Notes: generated by a model not told the origin, from the letters alone. 64,000 nucleotides of DNA from Methanothrix sp. (GCA_029907715.1 JARYLI010000005.1:79349-143348); one strand, 5' to 3'; shown: positions 49,813 through 59,357, numbered from the stretch's first letter. Numbers and translations: made by a program.

Positions 49813-49832
49813 GTCGGGAAAACCTGGTGTTC

Positions 49833-50312
49833 ATGAGGATCAAATCCAGGCACCACCTGAAGGGCAGCGAGGTCAAAAGGATACTTAGTGCGATCGGGGA
49901 TAAGATCGAGGATCCTGATGTTCTGAGAAGGGCCTCGATGGAGCTCGCCGAGACGGATGAGGGATTTGAGATCATAATCGTTAACGGTAAACCTCTTCTG
50001 ATGATAATAGATGGAGAGCCGTTCTTCACCGTCATGGGATGCATTGAGCTATCCCCAAGGGGGAGAACCGTGGTGGTGGATTCAGGTGCTGTGCGCTTCA
50101 TAGCCAACGGCGCTGATGTGATGGGCCCTGGGATAGTGCATGCAGATCCCGAGATTGAGGCCGGAGATCTCGTCGTGGTCGTGGAAGAGCGGCACAGAAA
50201 GCCGCTTGCTGTGGGGAGGGCGCTCAGGGCCGGTCCGGAGATGAAGGGTGAGGGAAAGGCCGTCGAGTCTATACATCATGTTGGCGACAGGATATGGAAG
50301 AGCATCTGCTGA
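49833..50312 (+). CDS. PUA-domain RNA-binding protein (MCT-1/Tma20-like)
   Basis: The N-terminal half (about 70 residues) precedes a PUA domain starting near [24 protein letters not shown] sequence, with [22 protein letters not shown] and [20 protein letters not shown]. Relatives such as MCT-1 act in translation re-initiation, and archaeal forms may bind rRNA or tRNA. ATG 49833 is preferred over GTG 49827. About 159 residues. Confidence 0.88.
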   Translation: MRIKSRHHLKGSEVKRILSAIGDKIEDPDVLRRASMELAETDEGFEIIIVNGKPLLMIIDGEPFFTVMGCIELSPRGRTVVVDSGAVRFIANGADVMGPGIVHADPEIEAGDLVVVVEERHRKPLAVGRALRAGPEMKGEGKAVESIHHVGDRIWKSIC

Positions 50313-50473
50313 TACGCGGAGCTGTGGGACAAAAAAGCTGCGCGGCTGTTACAGGAGTCGCCTGCTTGAATAGCTGAATGGCCGGCAGGATTCTGCGTGC
50401 ATTGACACAGTTCCGCACGAATTCCATAATGTTGCATGCCTCTGAATTCGATGATACGTGTACATCACATGTC

Positions 50474-50603
50474 CGCTCATATCCATCTGATAACCTGCCC
50501 AAAGAGACACTGGTACTGCTTGTGCCATTCATGGCAGATAAAGGATTGTTTACAGCAGCCAAAAAAACCACACAGCCTCCACGTCGCCAGAGACATAAGA
50601 GCG
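50474..50603 (+). mobile_element. MITE-like palindrome-ended repeat, copy 5
   Basis: It starts CGCTCATATCCATCTGATAA (one base off the consensus) and ends AGAGACATAAGAGCG, 130 bp. The flanks CACATGTC and AACATGTA agree at six central bases. It lies in the 440-bp gap between the PUA gene and the first zinc-ribbon gene, with AT-rich sequence following. Confidence 0.82.
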
Positions 50604-50760
50604 AACATGTAATGTACGATGGTCTCCGCATTGCATCAGGCGGCCAGATCGGCTGTTCAGGTTCAGCACCGCAGAATCAAAATAACATAATTATAATAGA
50701 TAAACATCATCCAAAAAGTCTATAAGCTAGTATCAGCAATATAAAAAACAGGTGTTAGAT

Positions 50761-51060
50761 ATGTTCGGAAAGAGATACATCTGCGGTTGCTGTGGTGCTG
50801 AGATCGACGTGAAGAGGACGAAGAAGGTCGATCTCGGGAAGGGCTGGGTGGAGTGTCTCCCGCCTGCTGGCAGGGAGTGGAGGGCTCCGACCGCGAAGAA
50901 GGAACTGTCAGACGGAAATGTGTATTATATTGATGTGCTCAACAACCTCCATAAGAGGGAGGAGTTCATAGAGCTATTCGGAGTGGATCCCGAGAAGGCG
51001 ATAAAGTACATGCGCGAGCACATAATCCTGAGCAGCAGGAGGAGTGATGGGAGTAAGTGA
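50761..51060 (+). CDS. Small zinc-ribbon protein, paralogue 1 of a pair
   Basis: The protein has 99 residues. The N terminus carries CGCC at residues 8-11 and a further cysteine in GWVECLPPAGREWRAP, a likely metal site. The C-terminal third reads EEFIELFGVDPEKAIKYMRE. An AGGTG site precedes ATG 50761. The same order of parts appears in the next gene (51184-51570). No known family was recognised. The pair lies in an AT-rich region next to a MITE copy. Confidence 0.7.
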   Translation: MFGKRYICGCCGAEIDVKRTKKVDLGKGWVECLPPAGREWRAPTAKKELSDGNVYYIDVLNNLHKREEFIELFGVDPEKAIKYMREHIILSSRRSDGSK

Positions 51061-51183
51061 TGTGCATGTGAGAAAAGCACATGATGGATACAGGGTCAGC
51101 TGAGAGAAATGTTATAGATATAAAACATAAGTTATATATACATGCGTTCAGAACAGAAATAATATAGTGTGGGTGGTGTGATA

Positions 51184-51570
51184 ATGATTAAAAAGCTCAT
51201 ATGTCATCACTGCGGTTCTGTGAACCTCCTCGATACACAGCAGCTTGAGCAGAGCGTCAATGATAATGAGGACTGGCTTGAGTGCTCAGAGCCGGATGAT
51301 TTTCAGTGGAGGCTGCCTGCAGGGAAGATCACCCCTGTTATAGGAGACCCGATATACATCACTGGTGGAGGGATGCGTCTGACCAGAGGGCAGTACATAG
51401 AGCAGTACGGCATAGATCCTGAGATAGCGCTGACCATGATGAGGGGTATGGGCAGAGCCGTGAAGGCGACCATAAATACAGCTGCTGAGATCGGCAAGAC
51501 AGACTCAAGGGTTCCAGGATCGATAAGAAAGCTCATGGAGAAGCTCGGCAGGACCAAAGGGGATCTATGA
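51184..51570 (+). CDS. Small zinc-ribbon protein, paralogue 2 of a pair
   Basis: The 128 residues repeat the design of the previous gene: CHHC at residues 7-10, then DWLECSEPDDFQWRLPAGK, then YIEQYGIDPEIALTMMR, with an extra basic C-terminal tail of about 40 residues. A GGTGGTG site lies 5-6 bases before ATG 51184. The equivalent cysteine positions and the Y/FG[VI]DPE motif suggest common ancestry. Function unknown; nucleic-acid or protein binding by the zinc part is possible. Confidence 0.7.
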   Translation: MIKKLICHHCGSVNLLDTQQLEQSVNDNEDWLECSEPDDFQWRLPAGKITPVIGDPIYITGGGMRLTRGQYIEQYGIDPEIALTMMRGMGRAVKATINTAAEIGKTDSRVPGSIRKLMEKLGRTKGDL

Positions 51571-51813
51571 GGGCTTTGCGTATCTCACCAGCATCCCCAG
51601 TCTCAGACAGATGCTCGATTCGCTGGAGATCTCTGCCAGCCCTGACCTTCTGTGAGCGACGGGATCTTCACACCCTGGGTTAAGAGGGCTGAGCCGCAGC
51701 CGAATGAAACAACACGAACGAACCGCATCGTCCATCTCACGGATCCTGCTGATGCAACCGATACCAGACTGAGCAGGCACGCAGCCAGAAGTAAAAAGTG
51801 ATAAAAGGGGCTC
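51571..51813. other. Gap between zinc-ribbon paralogue 2 and ppaC
   Basis: No gene is supported in these 243 bases. They end close to the stop of the convergent pyrophosphatase and lack a clear terminator hairpin. Confidence 0.4.
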
Positions 51814-52758
51814 TCACTTCTTGAATGCGGACTCGAGCGGCGGGATGACCTGCTTCTTTCTTGAGAGCACCTTCTCCTTGTAGATGGAGTTGTTGACGAC
51901 CTTTCCGCCGAATGCCTTCTCGAACCCCTCTTTTGCGGCATCTGTGCCGACGAAGAGGAGATCTGAGGCCTCCTTGATGACGTCTGTGAGCATCAGGACA
52001 ACCATATCGAGCTTCTCAGACTCCAGGGTCTTTCTCATCTCCGCGAGGATCTCCTCTCGCTTCGGAGCGAGATCCGCGAGATCCATGACCTCGATCTGGC
52101 CGACGCCCGCCTTGACACCGCTGAAGTCGAACTTCTTGAAGTCGCCGAAGACTATGTCCTTTGCTGTCTTGGACTTGATATCGCTCTTGGCCTTGAGCAT
52201 CTCCATCCCGAACTTCTGCGGGTCCTCTCCGCAGATCTTCGAGAGCTTCTCCACCGTTGCCTTATCCTTATCGGTGCACGTCGGAGACTTGAAGAGAACA
52301 GTATCGCTCAGGATCGCGGCCATCATAAGGCCTGCCATCTCCTTTGATATCTTGACCCCGTTCAGCTCATACATGCTGGCGATGATCGTTCCGGTCGCGC
52401 CCACAGGCTCATTGTGGAAGAATATCGGCTTGCCGGTCTGTATGTCCCCTATCTTGTGGTGGTCGATGATCTCCTGGATGTCAGCCTTCATGATGTTGTC
52501 CACAGCCTGGCCCACCTCGTTGTGATCGACCAGGATCACCTTCTTATCGGTCGCGTCCTTCAGCACAACTGGGGGAGTTATCCTGAAGTGCTCAAGCACA
52601 TACTTCGTCTCGTTATTGATCTCCCCTGCGGCTGCGGGGACCACATCCTTCATTCCAAGCTGGTTCTTCAGATTCGCGTATGTTATCGCAGAGGTCACGG
52701 AATCTGTATCCGGACTCTTATGCCCGACCACATAGATATTGTCTGCCAAACCCAACAC
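51814..52758 (-). CDS. ppaC: Manganese-dependent inorganic pyrophosphatase (family II)
   Basis: This enzyme hydrolyses pyrophosphate, as does the unrelated family I enzyme. The DHH-family metal residues are in VGHKSPDTDSVTSAI, ILVDHNEVGQ and IIDHHKIGD, and the C-terminal DHHA2 domain ends SRKKQVIPPLESAF. The 314 residues fit the family. It would consume the pyrophosphate released by acetate activation in an acetate-using methanogen, an inference from the presumed organism. Confidence 0.95.
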   Translation of the reverse strand: MLGLADNIYVVGHKSPDTDSVTSAITYANLKNQLGMKDVVPAAAGEINNETKYVLEHFRITPPVVLKDATDKKVILVDHNEVGQAVDNIMKADIQEIIDHHKIGDIQTGKPIFFHNEPVGATGTIIASMYELNGVKISKEMAGLMMAAILSDTVLFKSPTCTDKDKATVEKLSKICGEDPQKFGMEMLKAKSDIKSKTAKDIVFGDFKKFDFSGVKAGVGQIEVMDLADLAPKREEILAEMRKTLESEKLDMVVLMLTDVIKEASDLLFVGTDAAKEGFEKAFGGKVVNNSIYKEKVLSRKKQVIPPLESAFKK

Positions 52759-52947
52759 CTCGGGGCTGTTGATAGCTGGACTGCCATGGCGAGAGGATCA
52801 CAGGACATATCACTGCCCGAGATGCATCATAAACGCAGATGCATCAGTCGATGAGTGCGCGATCTCTTCCCTCCCAGCAGTCGTCTTACAAGCAACCGTA
52901 AGACAAAATAATCAGTAAAGAATCATAATATTTAACAGTTATCGGCC

Positions 52948-54300
52948 ATGCACATAAATCCCGGGAGGATCAGAGCGATCCGAGAAGGCGAGGCTCGCGG
53001 GCCTGTAATATACTGGATGAGCCGCGACCAGCGCGTCAGTGACAACTGGGCTCTGCTGTACTCCCTTGAGATGGCCAGGATGCTCAATGAAACCATGGCT
53101 GTTGTGTTCTGCCTGACGCCACGGTTTCCGGGCGCATGCGCTGGAGATCGCTCTTACAGATTCATGCTTGATGGGTTGAGAGAGCTCGAGCAGCGTCTTT
53201 CGAGCCTCGGTATCGCCTTCATACTTGCACACGGCGATCCTGGCGATGTGATTCCGGCTCTCATTGATGATTCCAGAGCGGGGATGCTGGTGGCAGACTT
53301 CAGCCCTCTCAGGATCTCGCGAACCTGGAAGTCGATCGTCGCAGATCGTATAGAAGTACCGTTCCATGAGGTGGATGCGCACAACATAGTTCCATGCTGG
53401 ATCGCCTCACAGAAGCAGGAGTGGTCTGCACACACATTCAGGTCGAAGATCAAAAAGCATCTCGCAGAGTTCCTTGAGGAATTTCCGGATCCAATGCCAC
53501 CGCCCGGACCGTGGAGGGAGAGCGTGGAGAACAGGTGGCTCGATTCAGGCATCCAAAACGCTCCGGGATCGAGGATCCCTTCCGGCGAGCAGGCCGCAGC
53601 GGCGCAGCTGGAGCGTTTCATCTCAGAAAAGCTGGATCTTTACGCATCGCATCGCAACGATCCAGCAATAGACGCTCAGTCCGGCCTTTCCCCCTATCTC
53701 CACTTCGGCCAGATCTCCGCCCAGAGGGTGGCCCTCAATATCATGGCTCTGGGTGGAGATCATACGGAGTTTCTGGATGAGCTGATCGTGCGCAGAGAGC
53801 TCTCCGACAACTACTGCTACTACAATGAGCATTACGACTCCCTGGAGGGCATGCCTGAATGGGCGCGCAGGACCTTGGAGGATCACAGAGACGACCGGCG
53901 TGATTACATCTACTCTCCGGACGAGCTGGAGGGCGCGAAGACGCACGACGAACTGTGGAACGCATCCCAGCTCGAGATGCAGATCTGTGGAAAGATGCAC
54001 GGGTATCTCAGGATGTACTGGGCAAAGAAGATCCTGGAGTGGTCGGAGTCTCCAGAGGATGCGCTCAGGATCGCGATACACCTCAACGACAGATACGAGC
54101 TCGACGGCCGCGACCCGAATGGCTATACCGGCTGCGGATGGAGCATCGGGGGCCTGCACGACCGGCCATTCAAAGAGAGGCCGATATTTGGAAAGATAAG
54201 ATACATGAGCTACGGTGGGATGAGAAGAAAGTTTGATGTCCGGGAGTACATCGACCGCATCTCCCGGATGGCGGATCAGCAGATACCCTCAGATCAGTAG
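52948..54300 (+). CDS. phr: Class II CPD photolyase
   Basis: This light-driven enzyme reverses cyclobutane pyrimidine dimers with FAD. Marks of class II are VIYWMSRDQRVSDNWALLYS near the start, SGLSPYLHFGQISAQRVAL, LIVRRELSDNYCYYNEHYDS, and DPNGYTGCGWSIGGLHDRPF near the C terminus. The 450 residues are full length. A TATA-like AATATTTAAC lies about 20 bases before the ATG. It stands between convergent CetZ and the pyrophosphatase. Confidence 0.95.
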   Translation: MHINPGRIRAIREGEARGPVIYWMSRDQRVSDNWALLYSLEMARMLNETMAVVFCLTPRFPGACAGDRSYRFMLDGLRELEQRLSSLGIAFILAHGDPGDVIPALIDDSRAGMLVADFSPLRISRTWKSIVADRIEVPFHEVDAHNIVPCWIASQKQEWSAHTFRSKIKKHLAEFLEEFPDPMPPPGPWRESVENRWLDSGIQNAPGSRIPSGEQAAAAQLERFISEKLDLYASHRNDPAIDAQSGLSPYLHFGQISAQRVALNIMALGGDHTEFLDELIVRRELSDNYCYYNEHYDSLEGMPEWARRTLEDHRDDRRDYIYSPDELEGAKTHDELWNASQLEMQICGKMHGYLRMYWAKKILEWSESPEDALRIAIHLNDRYELDGRDPNGYTGCGWSIGGLHDRPFKERPIFGKIRYMSYGGMRRKFDVREYIDRISRMADQQIPSDQ

Positions 54301-55397
54301 ATCTCCTCGAGATCGTTTATCTGCTCGAACGCCTCGTACAGCTCGCTTCTTGCCCTGTCCTTCCGCTCGCGCTCCTCCTGGATGGCCCACTTCGCCTTTT
54401 CGTAAAGCTCCACCAGGCCGGGCGCCCTCTCAAGTGAGAGAACAGAGAGCACTCTGGGCTCGCCCTTCTTTATCACTATCCCCTTGAAGACGTGGCCTAT
54501 GGTATCTGTCAGAGACTCAATCTCCTTTGTTATCTCATCAACATCAAGATACTCTCTGGAGCCCTGTATCACTATCATGGCCCTGCCAGCCTCTCCTGCG
54601 TCGACGTTGGCGGGATAGAGAAGACCGACCTCTCTGAGGCTGTTCTTTATCGCCGCTCTCACTGATGGACTCTTCTTGTCCGCCTGGTAGTATCCCAGTG
54701 TGCCCATCCGCAGGCCGCCGCTCATCACGGTCTTGAAGTCGCCGAGGTCTGTGACGGATAGCATCTCGCTGTCCAGAGCCTCGATTAGGAACAGCAGCCT
54801 CTGGGCGACCATTGTGTTGATCCTGTCGTACGCGGATGCGATATCGCCGCTGAACCGCTTGAGGTACTGGTTGTCCACGAGTATCATGCCGTCTGCCTCG
54901 ACCTCGATCATCTCTCTGAGACAGAAAGCGGCATTCTGCAGGTATATCGTGCCCTCCTCGCGGAATGGAAGAACAGCGATCGGCACTATCGTGGCGTTCT
55001 TGTACCTCTTCTTGAGCTCGTGAATCATGAGGGGGGAGAATGACGATCCTGTGCCACCGGAGACCGATGTCATGACAAATATGAGATCGAAATCGCCCCG
55101 CTTCTCGATCTCCTCCAGGATCATCTCCTGGTTCTCCCAGAAGCCCTGCTTTCCCTTGTTCCTGTTTGCGCCAACACCATGCAGGTTTGGCACATGAAGC
55201 CTGTCCTTTGCGGCGGTGAACTTGAGCTCCTTGAGATCGTTTATGGCGGTGTTAATGGCGATCGTCTCAACACGGCTCGGAAACCTCTGCTTGGAGTAGT
55301 ACTTCGCCAGCCTGGAGCCACCGAAAGCCTGCCTGTTCACGGCATCCAGTATCCGGTTGCCGCACTGACCTACACCCAACATGAGTACGTTTAACAT
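54294..55397 (-). CDS. cetZ: CetZ tubulin/FtsZ-superfamily cytoskeletal GTPase
   Basis: CetZ proteins are archaeal tubulin-like GTPases that control cell shape. The nucleotide loops are present: LGVGQCGNRILDAVN near the start and MTSVSGGTGSSFSP near residue 112, and the T7-type region lies in the C-terminal half. The 367 residues are typical. Its stop overlaps the photolyase stop by 7 bases. Cell shape here may relate to sheathed filaments of the genus; that is inference. Confidence 0.9.
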   Translation of the reverse strand: MLNVLMLGVGQCGNRILDAVNRQAFGGSRLAKYYSKQRFPSRVETIAINTAINDLKELKFTAAKDRLHVPNLHGVGANRNKGKQGFWENQEMILEEIEKRGDFDLIFVMTSVSGGTGSSFSPLMIHELKKRYKNATIVPIAVLPFREEGTIYLQNAAFCLREMIEVEADGMILVDNQYLKRFSGDIASAYDRINTMVAQRLLFLIEALDSEMLSVTDLGDFKTVMSGGLRMGTLGYYQADKKSPSVRAAIKNSLREVGLLYPANVDAGEAGRAMIVIQGSREYLDVDEITKEIESLTDTIGHVFKGIVIKKGEPRVLSVLSLERAPGLVELYEKAKWAIQEERERKDRARSELYEAFEQINDLEEIY

Positions 55398-55475
55398 GAT
55401 CTCGAACCCGTTCCTGGGCTTTTACATGCACTTATTTTCATCCCAGCAGCACCATTCATATGATTACTATAACTG

Positions 55476-56624
55476 TTAGTATTTATATTCCTTGTATCTT
55501 TTGTACACCCATAACCCCACTATCATCAATGGTAGAACGAGTAGGTAATACAGATATTTATACTCTCGTTCGAGAACGCTCACACTCGCAGAGGTCTTTG
55601 TTATTGACATTGTCTCCCCGCTGCGGTAGCTCACGGTGAGGGCGATGGTGTAGTTGCCGCTCCTCTCTCCACGCATCTCCGCGGTGTAGCTCTTCGCGCT
55701 TCCGGGAGGAATCTCCGGGATGAGCTGATCCAGACCGGTGCATCTCAGCCCCTCCGGAGGCTTCACCTCATAGCTCACCTCGATCATCGTCGCGGTCGCC
55801 TGACCTGTGTTCTCTATGCTTACCTCTATCGGGGCTGTCTCTCCGGATGTGACATTTGTGACGTTTATCCTCGCAACGAGATTCGGCCTCTTTGGGGGCG
55901 CCACTATTATCTCAAGAGTCTCTGTCGTGTTCGTCTTGATCCTGTCCTTCGCGTCCCTGTACCTGACCTCTATCTGGGGGACCTTGACGAGGCCCTCCTT
56001 CACGGCGCGCATGACATAGACCGCGGAATCGGTCTCTCCAGGACCGAGCTCGCTCTTTATCTTTGGCGGATATCCTGCTATGTATGCGAACTCAGCCAGC
56101 GGCGGTATGTCGTAGACCTCTATATTTCTGGCAGCCTCGGTCCCGATGTTTTTCACTGTTACTGTCACCTTCACCTCATCGCCGTAGTTCACGGTGGTCT
56201 TATCGAAGCTCTTCTCCACCACCAGATTCGGAGCTGCCCTCGGCTCGCGCCTCTCAGCCGCTCTCTTCCTCGGCGTTCCCAGGCTCTCTCTGTACTCGAC
56301 CCTGAGCTTGGCAGACTCCTCATCGAATATGTCTGTTATTGTGAGGGTCAGGCCCCCCTCCTCTGCGCCTCCGTTGAAGCTGTTCGGGCTGCCCTCTATC
56401 ACCACCCTCTGCTCTTCGAACTTGCTGCCCTGGGTGACGCGGAGCACCACAAGCCCGTCCTTGAGGGACTGTATGTCCACCAGCTCGGCCCTGTAATCGC
56501 CGATCTCCACACGGTCTCCGATGCTCAGGGTGAACTCCTGGAAGCCCACGCTCTGGTCCTCGTTCTTCTCGGCTGCAAGAGCTGCATGCGTTATGAGAAT
56601 GAGAAGCAGAAAGATGTATCGCAT
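55476..56624 (-). CDS. Secreted membrane-anchored protein with CARDB-like repeats (COG1361 type)
   Basis: A signal peptide (FLLLILITHAALA) is followed by an N-terminal beta domain, then two immunoglobulin-like repeats (PNLVVEKSFDKTTVNYGDEV, then VTVTVKNIGTEAARNIEV, and PNLVARINVTNVTSGETAPI, then EVSIENTGQATATMIEV). A C-terminal transmembrane helix (YYLLVLPLMIVGLWVY) and a basic tail follow. It is probably an envelope or surface protein. It is transcribed in the same direction as cetZ. Confidence 0.8.
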   Translation of the reverse strand: MRYIFLLLILITHAALAAEKNEDQSVGFQEFTLSIGDRVEIGDYRAELVDIQSLKDGLVVLRVTQGSKFEEQRVVIEGSPNSFNGGAEEGGLTLTITDIFDEESAKLRVEYRESLGTPRKRAAERREPRAAPNLVVEKSFDKTTVNYGDEVKVTVTVKNIGTEAARNIEVYDIPPLAEFAYIAGYPPKIKSELGPGETDSAVYVMRAVKEGLVKVPQIEVRYRDAKDRIKTNTTETLEIIVAPPKRPNLVARINVTNVTSGETAPIEVSIENTGQATATMIEVSYEVKPPEGLRCTGLDQLIPEIPPGSAKSYTAEMRGERSGNYTIALTVSYRSGETMSITKTSASVSVLEREYKYLYYLLVLPLMIVGLWVYKRYKEYKY

Positions 56625-56641
56625 ATGCGCTCACCGCTCTT

Positions 56642-57460
56642 TCATCTGTTGCGGACCTCCATGCTGAAATCGATCCACCTGGCGCTGCGTGTCAGGGCCC
56701 CCATTGATATCACATCCACGCCTGTTGATGCATACGCCTCGAGGTTGCCTGGATTTATTCCTCCTGAGGCCTCGAGTATGACTCTCGGTCTTATGCCCAT
56801 CTCATCGAGCATTGCAACGCCCCTCTTTATATTCTCAGGGTCCATGTTGTCGAACATTATGATATCAGCTCCGAGCTCTGCAGCTCTCATCATCGTATCA
56901 AGATCCTCCACCTCGACCTCGATCCTCTTGGTGAAGCTGGCGCGCTTCCTCGCCTCATTTATCGCATTCTCGAGGCCCATTATCGCTATGTGGTTGTCCT
57001 TTATCATGACAGCTCCTGAGAGGTTGAACCTGTGAGTATCCCCTCCGCCGATCAGGACAGCCTTCTTCTCAAAGTACCTGAATCCAGGCGTGGTCTTTCT
57101 CGTGCATGCTATCCTCACTTTCTGCGCCCTGAGCACGCATTCCCTTGTCAGAGTCGCTATGCCGCTCATCCTGCCGAGCATGTTCAGAGCCACCCTCTCG
57201 CCCCTCAGGATGTTCCGGGCGCTGCCGTGGAGAGCCAGGACCTCGGCTCCTGCAGGCGCATACTCCCCGTCATCGAAGAGAGGATCCGCATTCACATCAA
57301 GGTATTCGAAGAGCTCCGAGACCTCCTCCAGGCCGGCGAGTATGCAATCTTCCTTTGAGACTATCGCTGCATCCACATCCACGTCTGGAACCACGCCTGT
57401 TGAGTCGTCCCACTCGCCCAGGTCTTCCTCAAGAAATCGCTCGATATAAGACCGTAGCAT
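56642..57460 (-). CDS. nadC: Quinolinate phosphoribosyltransferase (decarboxylating)
   Basis: NadC joins quinolinate and PRPP to nicotinate mononucleotide. From ATG 57460 there are 272 residues, the family length. Marks are LNMLGRMSGIATLTRE, ACTRKTTPGFRYFEKKAVLI, GGGDTHRFNLSGAVMIKDNH and RVILEASGGINPGNL. The gene diverges from nadX with a gap of only 40 bases, and the nadA partner is at 43.4 kb. Confidence 0.95.
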   Translation of the reverse strand: MLRSYIERFLEEDLGEWDDSTGVVPDVDVDAAIVSKEDCILAGLEEVSELFEYLDVNADPLFDDGEYAPAGAEVLALHGSARNILRGERVALNMLGRMSGIATLTRECVLRAQKVRIACTRKTTPGFRYFEKKAVLIGGGDTHRFNLSGAVMIKDNHIAIMGLENAINEARKRASFTKRIEVEVEDLDTMMRAAELGADIIMFDNMDPENIKRGVAMLDEMGIRPRVILEASGGINPGNLEAYASTGVDVISMGALTRSARWIDFSMEVRNR

Positions 57461-57500
57461 ACCGCAAAGGCTTTGATCTCCAATTGATTTATAGCCTTTG

Positions 57501-58310
57501 ATGCCCCTAAAAGTTGGCCTTGTAGGCTGCGGAGCCATAGGTTTTGAGATCGCGTCTGCAATAGACCGCGGGGAGATCGATGCGGATCTTGCAGCTGTCT
57601 TTGACAGGAACCCCAAGAACATGAGCAGACTCATAGAGGCCATGAGAAAGAGACCAAAGGTTGTGGAGCTCGATGAGCTCGTGGAGCTCTCAGACATCGT
57701 CGTCGAGGCTGCATCTCAGGCTGCTGTCCCCCAGGTCGCAGAGGCCGCTCTCAAGCGCGGAAAGGATATCATGATCATGTCTGTGGGCGCGCTCATGGAC
57801 AGAGAGCTTTACAGAAGGATATGCTCGATGGCTGCATCCACTGGCGGCAGGGTGTACATACCCTCAGGCGCCATAGCAGGACTCGACGGGCTGAAGTCCG
57901 CCTCGATCGGTCGTCTGAAAAGAGTCGTCCTCACCAGCACAAAGCCGCCCGCCGGCCTTGAGGGCGCGCCGTATGTGGTCGAGAAAAATATAGATCTCCG
58001 CTCATTCAGGGAGCCGACTTTGATCTATGAGGGACCAGCCTCCGAGGCAGTCAGGGCGTTCCCTGCAAACGTCAACGTCGCGGCGACGCTGAGCCTCACA
58101 TACGGGCAGGATGCATGGGTCAGGATAGTGGTGGATCCAAATGCCACACTGAACGTCCATGAGGTGGTCGCGGAGGGTGATTTCGGGAGGATGGTGACGA
58201 GGGTTGAGAACGTCCCATCACCCAGGAATCCCCGGACGAGTTACCTCGCCGCCCTCTCAGCTATAGCTACTCTGAGAAACGCGACGCTGAACGTCAGGAT
58301 CGGCACTTAA
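57501..58310 (+). CDS. nadX: L-aspartate dehydrogenase
   Basis: The enzyme oxidises aspartate to iminoaspartate for NadA. The NAD-binding loop KVGLVGCGAIGFEIASAIDR is at the start and VEAASQAAVPQVAEAALKRG, IPSGAIAGLDGLKSASIG and VNVAATLSLTYG follow. ATG 57501 (MPLKVG) is preferred over TTG 57498. Its stop overlaps the DUF1890 upstream region, where a GGAGGAG site lies. Confidence 0.94.
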   Translation: MPLKVGLVGCGAIGFEIASAIDRGEIDADLAAVFDRNPKNMSRLIEAMRKRPKVVELDELVELSDIVVEAASQAAVPQVAEAALKRGKDIMIMSVGALMDRELYRRICSMAASTGGRVYIPSGAIAGLDGLKSASIGRLKRVVLTSTKPPAGLEGAPYVVEKNIDLRSFREPTLIYEGPASEAVRAFPANVNVAATLSLTYGQDAWVRIVVDPNATLNVHEVVAEGDFGRMVTRVENVPSPRNPRTSYLAALSAIATLRNATLNVRIGT

Positions 58311-58321
58311 TGGAGGAGATT

Positions 58322-58780
58322 ATGAGCAACCCTGATGCGCTTGTTCTCATGGGATGCCCTGAGGTGCCGGTTCAGATGAGCCTTGTGCTCTACCTCTCGG
58401 GGGCTCTTAGGGATAAAGGGGTTGATGTTTTCATCGCTGGAAATCCTGCAGCGCTCAACCTCGCCAGGGTCGCAGATCGGAAGAGGTGCTACCTGGGAAG
58501 GTTGATTGAGCTTGAGAGGACGATAGCGGATATCGTTGAGGGAAGAAGATCGTTCGGCACCTGCTTTGCCTTCGCTCACAACGATGCCGGGATCACATAT
58601 GCTGCCACTGTCAGGGCGCTGCTGCCTGAGTCAAAGCTCTTCCTGATAATCTTCGGCAGGAATGCGGAGGAGCTTGCTGGCACTGTCGATTTCGATGCGG
58701 AGAAGATCGTGGAGAGGGCGGTCCACAACCCTCTCGGGCTCAGGAAAAAAATTGACGGGGTGCTGGCATGGGCTGTATAG
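58322..58780 (+). CDS. DUF1890 family protein (methanogen)
   Basis: From ATG 58322, with GGAGGAG five bases before it, the protein has 152 residues beginning MSNPDALVLMGCPEVPVQMS and containing VFIAGNPAALNLARVADRK and TCFAFAHNDAGITYAATVRA. This matches DUF1890 as remembered, a conserved methanogen family with a Rossmann-like pattern. Function unknown. It overlaps the DUF1894 frame, its usual neighbour. Confidence 0.8.
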   Translation: MSNPDALVLMGCPEVPVQMSLVLYLSGALRDKGVDVFIAGNPAALNLARVADRKRCYLGRLIELERTIADIVEGRRSFGTCFAFAHNDAGITYAATVRALLPESKLFLIIFGRNAEELAGTVDFDAEKIVERAVHNPLGLRKKIDGVLAWAV

Positions 58781-59076
58781 AGATGCTCAAACCCCAGGTT
58801 CTGCTGAGAGGTATATCGTTCAGAGAGGCCAGGGAGTACATAGAGTCGAGCTGCGACGAGTGCTATCATTTCCAGCCGGGGTTCAGGCTCTTCGGGGAGT
58901 ACATAATAGGGGTGCCGCCGATAGCTGTTGGCATCATGAAGGACGGAAGTGTTGTGTTTCCGTACACAAAACCATGCCACGGAACCTTCGTGCTGAGACA
59001 CAGGGACGAGGCGGAGGCGGAGCGGGTCAGGAAGCTGGGAAGAGAGGAGGTCATGAGATCCCTGAAGAGGCGTTGA
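58768..59076 (+). CDS. DUF1894 family protein (methanogen)
   Basis: The 102 residues contain LRGISFREAREYIESSCDEC and VPPIAVGIMKDGSVVFPYTK, then PCHGTFVLR, matching DUF1894 as remembered. It overlaps DUF1890 by 13 bases; ATG 58783 is an alternative start. The conserved CDEC and PCH residues suggest a metal or redox site. It precedes moaD. Confidence 0.8.
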   Translation: MGCIEMLKPQVLLRGISFREAREYIESSCDECYHFQPGFRLFGEYIIGVPPIAVGIMKDGSVVFPYTKPCHGTFVLRHRDEAEAERVRKLGREEVMRSLKRR

Positions 59077-59078
59077 CC

Positions 59079-59357
59079 ATGCGGATAAAGATCAGGGCGT
59101 TTGCCGGGTTCAGGGAGATCCTGGGAAAGGAGATGATGGTTGAGATCGGGAGCGGATCTAAAGTATCGGATCTCATAAACCACCTCTGTGAGATAAAGCC
59201 GGAGCTCAGTGGGGCGCTCTTCTCCGATACAGGAGAGCTCAGGGATTACTTCATGATCATGCTCAACCGGAGGAGGCTGAATCTGCCGGAGGATCTCAAG
59301 GCAGACCTCTCCGATAACGACGAGGTGGCCATATTCCCGCCTGTGGCAGGTGGTTGA
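59079..59357 (+). CDS. moaD: Molybdopterin synthase sulfur-carrier subunit (MoaD/ThiS type)
   Basis: The ubiquitin-like protein of 92 residues ends in PPVAGG, the double glycine that becomes thiocarboxylated. KIRAFAGFREILGKE opens the fold and LSDNDEVAIFPPV closes it. ATG 59079 is two bases after the DUF1894 stop. moaE starts immediately after its stop codon, so the two synthase subunits are a pair. Confidence 0.93.
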   Translation: MRIKIRAFAGFREILGKEMMVEIGSGSKVSDLINHLCEIKPELSGALFSDTGELRDYFMIMLNRRRLNLPEDLKADLSDNDEVAIFPPVAGG

